This document shows positions 7,989 through 16,303 of a stretch of 64,000 nucleotides of DNA, in pieces. Below the pieces are notes generated by a model. The model saw only the letters and a program-made list of their open reading frames with translations, did not search any database and had not been told where the DNA came from. The number at the start of each line of letters is the position of its first letter. The first letter of the stretch is position 1. The stretch comes from Phenylobacterium conjunctum (lineage in GTDB: Bacteria > Pseudomonadota > Alphaproteobacteria > Caulobacterales > Caulobacteraceae), in NCBI RefSeq assembly GCF_042679085.1, contig NZ_JBHTLQ010000008.1:52082-116081 (forward strand), read 5' to 3'. The position numbers were made by a program, and so were the translations under genes.

Positions 7989-9818
7989 ATGCACGCCTAC
8001 CGCACCCATACCTGCGGCGCCCTGCGCGCCGCCGACACCGGCCAGCCGGTCCGTCTGTCCGGCTGGATCCACCGCAAGCGCGACCATGGCGGCCTGGTCT
8101 TCATCGACCTGCGCGACCATTACGGCCTGACCCAGCTGGTTTTTGCGCCGGAAACGCCCGGCTTCAGCACGGTCGAGCGCCTGCGCGCCGAGAGCGTGAT
8201 CCGCATCGACGGCGAGGTGGTCGCCCGCACGCCGGAGACCGTGAACCCCAACCTGCCCACCGGTGAGGTCGAGGTCCGCGTGAAGGCGGTCGAGGTGCTG
8301 TCGGAAGCCGCCGAGCTGCCGCTGCCGGTGTTCGGCGAGCCCGACTATCCGGAAGAGATCCGGCTGAAGCACCGCTATCTCGACCTGCGCCGCGAGACCC
8401 TGCACCGGAACATCGTGCTGCGGTCCAAGGTCATCCACTCGATCCGCAACCGCATGATCGACCAGGGGTTCCTGGAGTACCAGACGCCGATCCTGACGGC
8501 CTCGTCGCCGGAAGGCGCGCGCGACTTCCTGGTGCCCTCGCGCCTGCACCCGACCAAGTTCTATGCGCTGCCCCAGGCGCCCCAGCAGTTCAAGCAGCTG
8601 CTGATGGTCTCGGGCTTCGACCGCTACTTCCAGATCGCGCCCTGTTTCCGTGACGAGGACCTGCGCGCCGACCGCAGTCTCGAATTCTACCAGCTCGACG
8701 TCGAGATGAGCTTCGTGACGCAAGAGGACGTGTTCGCGGCTATCGAGCCTGTCATGCACGGCGTCTTCAACGAGTTCGGCGGCGGCAAGCGCGTCTCGCC
8801 CATCGATCAGCCGATGAGCTACCAGGACGACTTCGGCAAGACGATCGAGCACAAGGGCTTCGAGCGCCTGACCTATATGCAGTCGATGTCGCGCTACGGC
8901 ACCGACAAGCCGGACCTGCGCAATCCGATCGTGATGCAGGACGTCTCGGACCACTTCCGCGGCGGCGGCTTCGGCCTGTTCGCCCGCATCCTGGAAGACG
9001 CCAAGAACGCCGTGTGGGGCGTGCCCGCGCCGGGCGCCGGCTCCAGAGCCTTCTGCGACCGCATGAACTCCTGGGCCCAGGGCGAAGGCCAGCCGGGTCT
9101 GGGCTACATCTTCTGGTCCGAGGACCAGGGCGGCTGGGGTGGCCCCATCGCCAAGAACCTCGGCCCCGAGAAGACCGACGCGGTCATGGGCCAGCTGGGC
9201 CTGGGCAAGGGCGACGCCGCCTTCTTCGTGGCGGGCGATCCCAAGGTGTTCGTCAAGTTCGCCGGCGCGGCCCGCACCAAGGTCGGGACCGACCTGAAGC
9301 TGGTGGACGAGGATCAGTTCCGGTTCTGCTGGATCGTCGACTTCCCGATGTTCGAGTGGAGCGAGGAAGAGAAGAAGGTCGACTTCTCTCACAACCCGTT
9401 CTCCATGCCCCAGGGCGGCCTGGACGCGCTCCTGAACCAGGATCCGCTGACCATCCGCGCCTTCCAGTACGACATCGTCTGCAACGGCTACGAGCTGTGC
9501 TCGGGCGCGATCCGGAACCACCTGCCGGAGGTGATGGTCAAGGCCTTCGAGATCGCGGGCTACGGCGCCAACGTCGTCGAGGAACAGTTCGGCGGCATGC
9601 TGAACGCCTTCCGCCACGGCGCGCCGCCCCACGGCGGCCTGGCGCCCGGCATCGACCGGATCGTCATGCTGCTGGCCGGCGAGACCGCCATCCGCGAAGT
9701 GATCGCCTTCCCGCTGAACCAGCAGGGCCAGGACCTGCTGATGAACGCGCCGTCGGAAGTGACCGAAAAGCAGCTCAAGGAGCTGCACATCCGCACCGCC
9801 CCGCCGATCAAGGTCTGA
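7989..9818 (+). CDS. aspS: Aspartate--tRNA ligase
   Basis: AspRS charges tRNA-Asp; many alphaproteobacterial versions also charge tRNA-Asn for later amidation. The 609-residue protein has the N-terminal anticodon-binding OB fold (VRLSGWIHRKRDHGGLVFIDLRD), class II motif 2 (FRDEDLRADRSLEFYQLD), the bacterial GAD insertion domain around residues 285-420 and motif 3 (GLAPGIDRIVMLLAG). Length and all motifs are normal. Its stop codon lies inside a perfect terminator-like palindrome. It appears to be a single-gene unit. Confidence 0.97.
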   Translation: MHAYRTHTCGALRAADTGQPVRLSGWIHRKRDHGGLVFIDLRDHYGLTQLVFAPETPGFSTVERLRAESVIRIDGEVVARTPETVNPNLPTGEVEVRVKAVEVLSEAAELPLPVFGEPDYPEEIRLKHRYLDLRRETLHRNIVLRSKVIHSIRNRMIDQGFLEYQTPILTASSPEGARDFLVPSRLHPTKFYALPQAPQQFKQLLMVSGFDRYFQIAPCFRDEDLRADRSLEFYQLDVEMSFVTQEDVFAAIEPVMHGVFNEFGGGKRVSPIDQPMSYQDDFGKTIEHKGFERLTYMQSMSRYGTDKPDLRNPIVMQDVSDHFRGGGFGLFARILEDAKNAVWGVPAPGAGSRAFCDRMNSWAQGEGQPGLGYIFWSEDQGGWGGPIAKNLGPEKTDAVMGQLGLGKGDAAFFVAGDPKVFVKFAGAARTKVGTDLKLVDEDQFRFCWIVDFPMFEWSEEEKKVDFSHNPFSMPQGGLDALLNQDPLTIRAFQYDIVCNGYELCSGAIRNHLPEVMVKAFEIAGYGANVVEEQFGGMLNAFRHGAPPHGGLAPGIDRIVMLLAGETAIREVIAFPLNQQGQDLLMNAPSEVTEKQLKELHIRTAPPIKV

Positions 9819-9825
9819 TCGGCGG
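9801..9825 (+). terminator. Palindrome spanning the aspS stop codon
   Basis: CCGCCGATCA (9801-9810) and TGATCGGCGG (9816-9825) form a perfect 10-bp stem with loop AGGTC. The TGA stop of aspS is the first three bases of the 3' arm. Only a short TCT follows, so termination may be weak. The last codons of aspS therefore also encode the hairpin. Confidence 0.5.
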
Positions 9826-9863
9826 TCTGAGGCGAAGGAGGGGCTGGGCCTCTCCTCCAGACC

Positions 9864-9988
9864 GTCATGGCCGGGCTTGTCCCGGCCACCCATACGCGCC
9901 TCAGGTTCAGGCCTGGCCGCGGTGGCGCAGTCGCGTCCTAACCGCTGGCGCGGAGTTCATGGGTGGCCGGGACAAGCCCGGCCATGAC
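9864..9988. repeat. 125-bp MITE-like element, copy 1
   Basis: Perfect 30-bp terminal inverted repeats at 9864-9893 and 9959-9988 enclose a 65-bp core. The pairing extends three more bases outward (ACC/GGT). Each end is itself palindromic (GGCCGGG-CTTGT-CCCGGCC). A second copy at 40446-40570 has the same length and spacing in the opposite orientation. No coding sequence lies inside, and no clear target-site duplication is seen. It looks like a non-autonomous, REP- or MITE-type repeat. Confidence 0.75.
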
Positions 9989-10051
9989 GGTACGGGGTGA
10001 GCCTCACCGCATCGTGCAACAGCCCCGCAAGGAAATCTGCGAAACTGCAGC

Positions 10052-10936
10052 TCAGTAGCGCGGCGGGGCCGGGGCTGCGGGCGGCGCGGGCGGGGCAGGG
10101 GCCCTGGGCGGGCGTACGATGGTGATCCGGCCGCGGCAGGTCTTGGCCGTCAGGCCCGGCGGCAGGCGCGTCGAGGCGTCCGCGCAGGCGTTGTTCAGCT
10201 GGTCCTGCTCCAGGTTCCGCGCGCCCCTTAAGTCCACGCCATAGAGTTGGGCGTGGTTCAGGATCGTGTCGCGGAAGTCGGCGCCCGAAAACGTCCCGCT
10301 GGTCATCACGGCGGCGGTCAGGTCGGCGTCGCGGAAATCGGCCTGGGCGAAGTTGCCGCTGGTCATCACCGCGCCGCGCATCTGGGTGTCGCGGAAGCTG
10401 GCGTTGGACGCCCGAACCCGGACGAAGGTCGCCCCGGTCAGGATGGCGTCGTCAAAGCGCCCGCCGGTGATATTGGCGCCCTGGAAGTTCGCGCCCTCGG
10501 CGCGGGTGTCGCGCATGTCTACATTGGCCATGTGGGCCTGGCCGAACATGACGCCGGTCACCTGGGCGTCGCGGATGCGGGCGCTGGACAGGTTGGCGTT
10601 CTCGAAATTGGCCCCGACCATCTGGGATTCCGACAGGTCGGCCCGGGCCAGATCGGCCTGGCTGAAATTGGCGCCCAGGAACCGCGCCTCGCGCAGGTCA
10701 GAGCCCACCAGGGCCGCGCCTTCGAAGTTCGCGCCCTCGAAATGCGCGCCGGTCAGCTTGCGGCCGGACAGCTCGCACCCGGCGCAGGAGCCGCCGAACG
10801 AGACCATCCGCGCCACTTCCTTGTCGCCCATCAAGGTGACGGCGTTGGCGGCGGCGGGCAGCAGCGCGGTGAGCGCGGCCAGGGCCGCCAGGGGGCGGGC
10901 GATGCGGGGCAGAAGCTGGGGTAAGCGACGAACCAT
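10052..10936 (-). CDS. Secreted pentapeptide-repeat protein
   Basis: The 294-residue protein starts at the ATG at 10936, which begins a signal peptide (LAALAALTALLPAAANA); upstream codons in frame are probably not translated. After a CAGC motif the chain is a long run of pentapeptide repeats of the A(D/N)LxX type, predicted to form a right-handed quadrilateral beta-helix. The tail has a conserved block (NNACADASTRLPPGL-TC) and ends in a proline/alanine-rich stretch. A shorter paralogue lies just upstream on the same strand. No enzymatic motif is visible; a structural or protein-binding role in the periplasm is inferred. Confidence 0.82.
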   Translation of the reverse strand: MVRRLPQLLPRIARPLAALAALTALLPAAANAVTLMGDKEVARMVSFGGSCAGCELSGRKLTGAHFEGANFEGAALVGSDLREARFLGANFSQADLARADLSESQMVGANFENANLSSARIRDAQVTGVMFGQAHMANVDMRDTRAEGANFQGANITGGRFDDAILTGATFVRVRASNASFRDTQMRGAVMTSGNFAQADFRDADLTAAVMTSGTFSGADFRDTILNHAQLYGVDLRGARNLEQDQLNNACADASTRLPPGLTAKTCRGRITIVRPPRAPAPPAPPAAPAPPRY

Positions 10937-10998
10937 GAGCCTACCCTGTGCCCCGCACGGACCCTGAGGGCTACTTAAATCGCGGTAATTCTTGGCGT

Positions 10999-11484
10999 TT
11001 AGCACGCCGGGATTCGCAACCCACGGGGGAGCTGGGTGCTCGCGTCGCCGCACGCCTGGTTGAGTTGGGCCTGGGACAGGCCCACGGCCCGGTCCATCTC
11101 GGCGCCTGAGAAATTGGTCCCCTCCAGCCGGGCGCCGGCGAAATTCGCGCCCTCCAGATAGGTTCCGACCAGGCTCGCATGGGTCAGGTCGGCGCCGGCG
11201 AAACTGGCCGAGGAAAACACGGCCCCATAGGCGTTGACGTCGCGCAGATCGGTGCGGGCGAAGTTGGTGCGGTTCATCACCGACAGGGACAGGTCGGCCT
11301 GGCGCAGGCGGGCGCCGGCGAAGTTGCGGCCCTTGAGCTCCAGCCCGGCGAAGTCAGCCTGGAACAGGTTGCAGCCGGGGCAGCTCTGGCCACGGCGGGC
11401 AGAGGCGATCTGGCCGGCGTTCTGGGCGCTGGCCGCCGCGGGCACGGCCAGGGCGAGGATCAGGCTGGCGGTCAGAAGTCTCAT
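10999..11484 (-). CDS. Secreted pentapeptide-repeat protein, short paralogue
   Basis: The 161-residue protein starts at the ATG at 11484 with signal peptide LLTASLILALAVPAAASAQ. It shares the architecture of the next gene on this strand: a CPGC motif, then about ten pentapeptide repeats, then the terminal block NQACGDASTQLPRGL ending in Cys. The two genes are 62 bases apart and likely arose by duplication; the downstream copy gained extra repeats. The paired cysteines at both ends could form disulfides capping the helix. The function is unknown. Confidence 0.82.
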   Translation of the reverse strand: MRLLTASLILALAVPAAASAQNAGQIASARRGQSCPGCNLFQADFAGLELKGRNFAGARLRQADLSLSVMNRTNFARTDLRDVNAYGAVFSSASFAGADLTHASLVGTYLEGANFAGARLEGTNFSGAEMDRAVGLSQAQLNQACGDASTQLPRGLRIPAC

Positions 11485-11585
11485 TTCGGCGCGGGGCTCC
11501 CGGCGGGTAGGTCTCCTGGATAGGGCCAGCAAACTTAAGGCCAGGTGACCATGACCTGCTGCGCGGCCTCTGCTAGGCTTGGCCC

Positions 11586-11903
11586 ATGGCTGTTCGACCA
11601 CCCCAGAGCCTGTCCGGCGGTTACCGGTTCGAGACCGGCGACAGCATCCTGGACGCCGAGCTGGCCGGCGAAAAAGCCCACGCCCTGGGGCGCATGGGCC
11701 GCGCCGCCGAAGCCGCGCTGGCCCGCCTGAATGATCCCGAAGCTGTCGAGGCCGAAGGCCGCGAGGCCCTGCTGAAGGCCGCGGCCCAGGCGGTCTGGGC
11801 CTGGTTCATCCAGCGCGAGTCCTGCGGCCTGCGCGACCACAAGGCCATCATCCGAGATTTCGGAATTCCGCGCGCGGTGCTGGTGCGGCTGGGCGCGCGG
11901 TAG
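11586..11903 (+). CDS. Small helical protein, DUF6665-like
   Basis: This 105-residue soluble protein is predicted to be all-helical. The C-terminal half (VWAWFIQRESCGLRDHKAIIRDFGIPRAVLVRLGAR) resembles the uncharacterised DUF6665 family of alphaproteobacteria, with its conserved QRE-GLRDH-VI-YGIP pattern. It has no signal peptide or membrane segment. It is transcribed alone, convergent with the chimeric gene at 11904 (the two stop codons abut) and divergent from the pentapeptide genes. I recognise the family but know no function for it. Confidence 0.7.
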   Translation: MAVRPPQSLSGGYRFETGDSILDAELAGEKAHALGRMGRAAEAALARLNDPEAVEAEGREALLKAAAQAVWAWFIQRESCGLRDHKAIIRDFGIPRAVLVRLGAR

Positions 11904-14900
11904 CTACCCCGCCCGATCCTCGTCCCTGGGCGTCGCGCGCGTGCCGCAGCTTTCGCAGATCAGGCTCGCGCCCTTGCGGACCACCGCCATGTCGCCACAC
12001 GCGGCGCAGACGTCGGCCTCGGGCTTGCCGAAGCCAGAGCTGCGGTTGTTGGCGCTGGGCAGGAAGACCAGGTTGTCCGGCGTGTGCCCGCGCGAGAAGC
12101 CGCGCGAGATGAAGGCCGAGGCGGGTTGGGGTTCGTTGGCCTGGTCCTCGTCGGCCTTGCCCTTGCCCAGACCGTCAGCGTTCAATTCGCCGTCGGCGTT
12201 GGCCAGCTCCTGGCGGTCCAGATAGGAGATGCCGAGCTCACGGAAGATGTAGTCCAGGATCGAGGTCGCCGACTTCACCTGGTCGTTCCCGGTCACCGGC
12301 CCGGCCGGTTCGAAGCGGGTGAAGACGAAGGCGTCGACGAACTCCTCCAGCGGCACGCCGTATTGCAGGCCGATGGAGATGCCGATGGCGAAGTTGTTCA
12401 TCAGGGAGCGGAAGGCGGCGCCTTCCTTGTGCATGTCGATGAAGATCTCGCCCAGTTCGCCGTCGTCGTACTCGCCGGTGTGCAGATAGACCTTGTGGCC
12501 GCCGACGGCCGCCTTCTGGATATAGCCCTTGCGGCGGTCGGGCAGTTTGCGGCGGGTGCGGTCGCGCTCGACGATGCGCTCGATGATCCGTTCCTGGGGC
12601 GGCGGCGGCGGGGCGGCGCGGGCCTCGACCACCTCCGGCTCCGGCGCGCGGACCGGGCGGGCCTCAGGCAGCTTGGGCAGGTCGAGCACCAGGCTGGCCG
12701 GCGGCTCCATGCGGCGGATGCGCAGGGCCTGGGCGCCGCTCTGGGCGGCCTCCAGCAGCAGGGCCCGGGCGTCGGCCGGCGTGGTGTCCCACTCCAGCTC
12801 CAGCTCGGCGACCGGCGGAAGGTCCAGCGCCTGGGCGAGCGCCGCCATCATCGCGAAGTAGGGGCCGGGCCCCAGGTCGTCGGCCGACAGGAAGACGGCG
12901 CGTTGGTCCGGCGACAGGAAGGGCGCGTCGGCCAGCTGACCACCGCCCAAGGCGTAGGTCTCGGCCGCGCCGATCTCGCGGGGCGAAAAGCCCATGCGGT
13001 CCAGCAGGTCGAGCCCGGGATCGGCGAAGTCCTCATCCGACAGGCCCAGGATGTCGCTCAGGAAGCCGGGATCGATGACCTGGGGCGAGAAGGCGTCGGC
13101 CAGCCGGGCGGCGAAGGGCAGGGCGGCCTCGACCTGGGCGATCTCGTGTTCGGTGAAGCCGCGCGCCTGGAGGGCGGTGTGATCGACGCCCGGCGCCTCG
13201 GCCAGGTCGTGACGGCCCAGCAGGAAGGCGCGGGCCTCGGCCGGGTCGAGACCGAGCGCCGCCAGGCCTTGAAGGCTGGCTTCGCTCAGCACACGGGTCA
13301 GCTCGCCGTCGGCGGTCTCGGCGACGGTGACCGCGCCCAGGCCCGGCGCGCCGCTCAGGAGTGCGCCGCCCAGTTTCAGGGTCAGGTCCGGATCGTCGAA
13401 CACCGCCAGCCCGCCCTCGATGGCGCCGATGCTGGCCAGGGCCTCCTTGGCGGCGGCGAAGATCCGGCGGGCCGCGCGGCGGCCCTGCAGCGAATCATAG
13501 GCCAGACCCTGGGCCATCAGCCAGTCGGCCAGGCCGCCGAGGCCCAGTGCGATCGTCCCGCCCATGCCGGCCAGGGCGGTCCCGGCCAGGCGCACGGCGG
13601 CGGCGAACCCCTCCGCGTCGAAGGCCTCGCCCACGCCAAAGGCCATCAGGTCCACGGCGCCGCGGGTCGGGCGGCCCACGCCGGCCAGCTTGGCGCCGGC
13701 CTCGGCGTCGAAGGCGGCGATCACCGCCCCGGTTTCCCAGCAGGCGGCGGCGAGGGGATCGAGGGCGGCCTCCAGAGGCGCGCCCCGCGACATGGCGACC
13801 AGTTCCACCCCGCCAGCCTCGAAGCGGACCTGGGCGTCCCACAGGTGCTCGCCGGCCCGGGCCAGGGTCATGGCGTCCAGGATCATGGCGTCGCTGGCGC
13901 CGGCCTGGCGGGCGGCCTCGGCGGCGCGGGCCGCTTCGGCCAGCTCCGGACCGCGTTCCGGGGCCTGGGCGATGGCGGCCTCCAGGGCGGCGCGGTCGTC
14001 GGCCAGGCGCTTCAGGGCGAGGTCGGCGTCCTCGGCCATCTGGGTTTCGCGGCCCCGGTCGGCGTCGATGCGGGCCAGGTCGGCGGTCAGGCGTTCGACC
14101 TCGGCGGCCAGGGCCTCGCCCTCGCGCTCCAGCCGGTCCTTGTCGATGGCCAGCCGGTTCAGCACGGCGGCGGCGATGGTCTCGGCCTCGCGCAGGGGCT
14201 TGATCTGCTCGTCAGCCTCGGCGGCGCGGGTGGCGGCCACGGCCGCCTCGCGGGCGCTATCCTCCACCGCGCGGGCCGCGTCGTTCAATTCACCCCGCAG
14301 CCGCAGGGCGGCGTCGCGGGCCTCGGTCCAGCGCGAATGCAGCAGGGCCGCCTGAAGGGTGCGAATCTCGGCCGACAGCTTCTTGTAGCGCTCGGCCTGG
14401 CGGGCTTCCCGGCGCAGGCGGTTCAGCGCGGTGTCCAGCTCGCCGGTGACGTCATCGAGGCGGGTCAGGTTGGTCTCGGCGGCGCGCAGGCGCAGCTCGG
14501 CCTCATGCCGGCGGGAATGCAGGCCGGACACGCCGGCCGCCTCTTCCAGGATCATCCGCCGGTTCTGCGGCTTGGCGGCGATCAGCTCGGAGATCTGGCC
14601 CTGGCGCACCAGGGCCGGCGAATTCGAGCCGGTGGAGGCGTCGGCGAACAGGAGCTGGACGTCACGGGCCCGGACCTCGCGGCCGTTGATCCGATAGGTC
14701 GAACCTTCCCCCCGGTCGATCCGGCGGACCACCTCCAGGACCGGATGGTCATTGAAGGCGGCCGGGGCGGTGCGATCGGCGTTGTCGATGGTGAGCGTGA
14801 CCTCGGCGTGATTGCGCGAGGCCCGGCCCGAGGAGCCGGCGAAGATCACGTCGTCCATTCCGCCGGCCCGCATGGCCTTGGCGGAATTGGCGCCCATCAC

Positions 14901-15038
14901 CCAGCGCAGCGCTTCCAGCAGGTTCGACTTGCCACAACCGTTCGGCCCGACGATGCCCGTGACTCCGGGCTCGATGCGGAACTCGGTCGCATCGACGAAG
15001 GACTTGAACCCGGAAAGGCGCAGCCGCTGGAAGTGCAC
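11904..15038 (-). CDS. Chimeric ORF: SMC ATPase N-terminal half fused in frame to a degenerate NrdJ-like C-terminal half
   Basis: Residues 1 to about 375 are the N-terminal head and first coiled coil of the SMC chromosome-condensation ATPase: Walker A GPNGCGKS at 31-38 and the QGQISELI region at 146-153. The SMC hinge, second coiled coil, signature motif and Walker B are absent. From about residue 380 the protein matches the C-terminal half of adenosylcobalamin-dependent ribonucleotide reductase: a WETG-FD segment, GVDHTALQARGF, a TSCPD-type domain at about 845-940 and a zinc ribbon with C1011, C1014, C1028 and C1031. RNR catalytic motifs (NPCSE, FDCANPCGRIGKR) are missing or replaced. The junction is near 13890-13935, in alanine-rich repetitive codons. 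Upstream dciA and a dsbA-like gene fit an smc locus. Either a real deletion fusion or an assembly collapse. Confidence 0.85.
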   Translation of the reverse strand: MHFQRLRLSGFKSFVDATEFRIEPGVTGIVGPNGCGKSNLLEALRWVMGANSAKAMRAGGMDDVIFAGSSGRASRNHAEVTLTIDNADRTAPAAFNDHPVLEVVRRIDRGEGSTYRINGREVRARDVQLLFADASTGSNSPALVRQGQISELIAAKPQNRRMILEEAAGVSGLHSRRHEAELRLRAAETNLTRLDDVTGELDTALNRLRREARQAERYKKLSAEIRTLQAALLHSRWTEARDAALRLRGELNDAARAVEDSAREAAVAATRAAEADEQIKPLREAETIAAAVLNRLAIDKDRLEREGEALAAEVERLTADLARIDADRGRETQMAEDADLALKRLADDRAALEAAIAQAPERGPELAEAARAAEAARQAGASDAMILDAMTLARAGEHLWDAQVRFEAGGVELVAMSRGAPLEAALDPLAAACWETGAVIAAFDAEAGAKLAGVGRPTRGAVDLMAFGVGEAFDAEGFAAAVRLAGTALAGMGGTIALGLGGLADWLMAQGLAYDSLQGRRAARRIFAAAKEALASIGAIEGGLAVFDDPDLTLKLGGALLSGAPGLGAVTVAETADGELTRVLSEASLQGLAALGLDPAEARAFLLGRHDLAEAPGVDHTALQARGFTEHEIAQVEAALPFAARLADAFSPQVIDPGFLSDILGLSDEDFADPGLDLLDRMGFSPREIGAAETYALGGGQLADAPFLSPDQRAVFLSADDLGPGPYFAMMAALAQALDLPPVAELELEWDTTPADARALLLEAAQSGAQALRIRRMEPPASLVLDLPKLPEARPVRAPEPEVVEARAAPPPPPQERIIERIVERDRTRRKLPDRRKGYIQKAAVGGHKVYLHTGEYDDGELGEIFIDMHKEGAAFRSLMNNFAIGISIGLQYGVPLEEFVDAFVFTRFEPAGPVTGNDQVKSATSILDYIFRELGISYLDRQELANADGELNADGLGKGKADEDQANEPQPASAFISRGFSRGHTPDNLVFLPSANNRSSGFGKPEADVCAACGDMAVVRKGASLICESCGTRATPRDEDRAG

Positions 15039-15056
15039 GTTGGGGGAGACCCCTCC

Positions 15057-15677
15057 TTACTTGCCGGCGGAGGCCGCGGCGACGGCGGCGTCGAGCTGCT
15101 CCAGGGTCACTTCACCCGAGGCCACTTCCTTGCCGTTGATGAAGAAGGTGGGCGTGCCCGAGATCTTCTGTTCCTTGGAGGCCTTCTCGACACGGTCGTT
15201 CAGGGCCTTCAGGGCGGCTTCGTCGGTGATGCAGGCGTTGAACTGGGCTTCGGTCATGCCCGACGACTGGGCGATGCGCAGCAGCGGGCCGCGGATGTCG
15301 CCGGTCTGGAACATCTCGGTCTGGGCCTTGAACACGGCGTCGAGCACCGAGAAGTACTTGTCCTTGCCGGCGCAGCGCGCGGTCAGGAAGCCGGCCGCGG
15401 CCAGTTCGGGCGGCGCGGTGATGAATTCCTTCAGGGTGTAGTGGACCTTGCCGGTGTCGATGTACTTGGCCTTGAACGCCGGGAAGACGTTGTTGTTGAA
15501 GGCCGCGCAGTGGCTGCAGCTGGCCGAGGCGTACTCCACCATCTCGATCTTGGCCTTGGGGTCGCCCATGGTCATGTCGTCTGTATTGGCCTTGGCCCCG
15601 CCCTTGGAGCAGCCGACGAGGGCGAGCGCGCCCAGCACGGCGACGGCGGCGAGAGAACGACGGCTGAAGTTCGACAT
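15057..15677 (-). CDS. DsbA-family thiol-disulfide oxidoreductase, predicted lipoprotein
   Basis: The 206-residue protein has a thioredoxin fold with active site C54-S-H-C57, which fits an oxidising or isomerising role on exported proteins. The N-terminus is a lipoprotein signal with lipobox LVGC (Cys23), so the domain is probably membrane-tethered in the periplasm. GTPTFFINGKEV holds the cis-Pro loop next to the active site. It lies between dciA and the SMC chimera on the same strand (18 bases to the latter), most likely one transcript. It resembles the DSBA-like thioredoxin_4 group. Confidence 0.9.
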   Translation of the reverse strand: MSNFSRRSLAAVAVLGALALVGCSKGGAKANTDDMTMGDPKAKIEMVEYASASCSHCAAFNNNVFPAFKAKYIDTGKVHYTLKEFITAPPELAAAGFLTARCAGKDKYFSVLDAVFKAQTEMFQTGDIRGPLLRIAQSSGMTEAQFNACITDEAALKALNDRVEKASKEQKISGTPTFFINGKEVASGEVTLEQLDAAVAAASAGK

Positions 15678-15740
15678 GGAGCCCTCTGGGAAAGTCTGAA
15701 CGAAAGATTAAAGCGCGATTCCCCTGCGGCGGGGGGAAAG

Positions 15741-16289
15741 TCAACGGGTGCGACGATCTCGCAGCACGCCGCGACCCAAGCTCAACAATGCGGCCTTCAA
15801 GGGGCCGTCCGGCTCGCTGGCCAGGCTGGCGACTAGGGCGGCTTCCTGGGCGGCGTCCAGGGGCGGGGCCTTGCGGCGGGGCTTGGGCGCGTCAGGGACC
15901 AGATTGCGCAAGGGGCCCTGGACGATCCGCAGCTTGTTCACCGCCCCGGCGCCCAGGAACAGGTTCACCCGGCTGACGATCTCGGTGGCCTGGTGCTGGA
16001 TCAGGGCCGCGCCGGCGCCGGCCACGCGGATCTCCAGCGCGCCCGGGCCGCCGCCGCGCGGCTTGGTCAGCTTCACGGGCTCGGTGCGCCGGGCGATGTC
16101 CTCGCCGACGATCTCGCGCCAGCGGGCCTGCAGCGCGCCCGGCCCCTGGCCGAACCGCTCGTCCAGGGCCTTCAGGGTCTTGTTCAGCGCCCGCCCGGCC
16201 GGCGGCGCGGCGCGGTGCTGCGGCCGCGTGCGCTTGTGCGCCAGGATGGCGGCGGCTTCGGAGACGCTGGGCAGGGACCGGCGGGGCAT
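15741..16289 (-). CDS. DciA-family (DUF721) protein, predicted replicative-helicase loader
   Basis: DUF721 proteins (DciA) interact with the replicative helicase DnaB in bacteria lacking DnaC or DnaI. The 182-residue sequence has the characteristic core W-R-EIVGEDIARRTEPVKL followed by a KH-like strand-helix region (ALEIRVAGAGAALIQHQATEIVSRVNLFLG). The C-terminal part is charged and probably disordered. It is the first gene of the minus-strand set dciA - dsbA-like - SMC chimera and divergent from mutY across a palindromic repeat. The function is inferred from the family. Confidence 0.82.
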   Translation of the reverse strand: MPRRSLPSVSEAAAILAHKRTRPQHRAAPPAGRALNKTLKALDERFGQGPGALQARWREIVGEDIARRTEPVKLTKPRGGGPGALEIRVAGAGAALIQHQATEIVSRVNLFLGAGAVNKLRIVQGPLRNLVPDAPKPRRKAPPLDAAQEAALVASLASEPDGPLKAALLSLGRGVLRDRRTR

Positions 16290-16303
16290 GGCTCCTCATA
16301 TAG

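Noticed and set aside
7941..9893. Long antisense frame opposite aspS
   Set aside because: Antisense shadow; extends into a palindromic repeat and has no family resemblance.
12084..15836. A very long plus-strand open frame (over 1200 codons) opposite the SMC chimera and its neighbour
   Set aside because: It is low-complexity Gly/Ala/Gln/Arg-rich antisense of well-supported minus-strand genes, typical of shadow frames in GC-rich codons.
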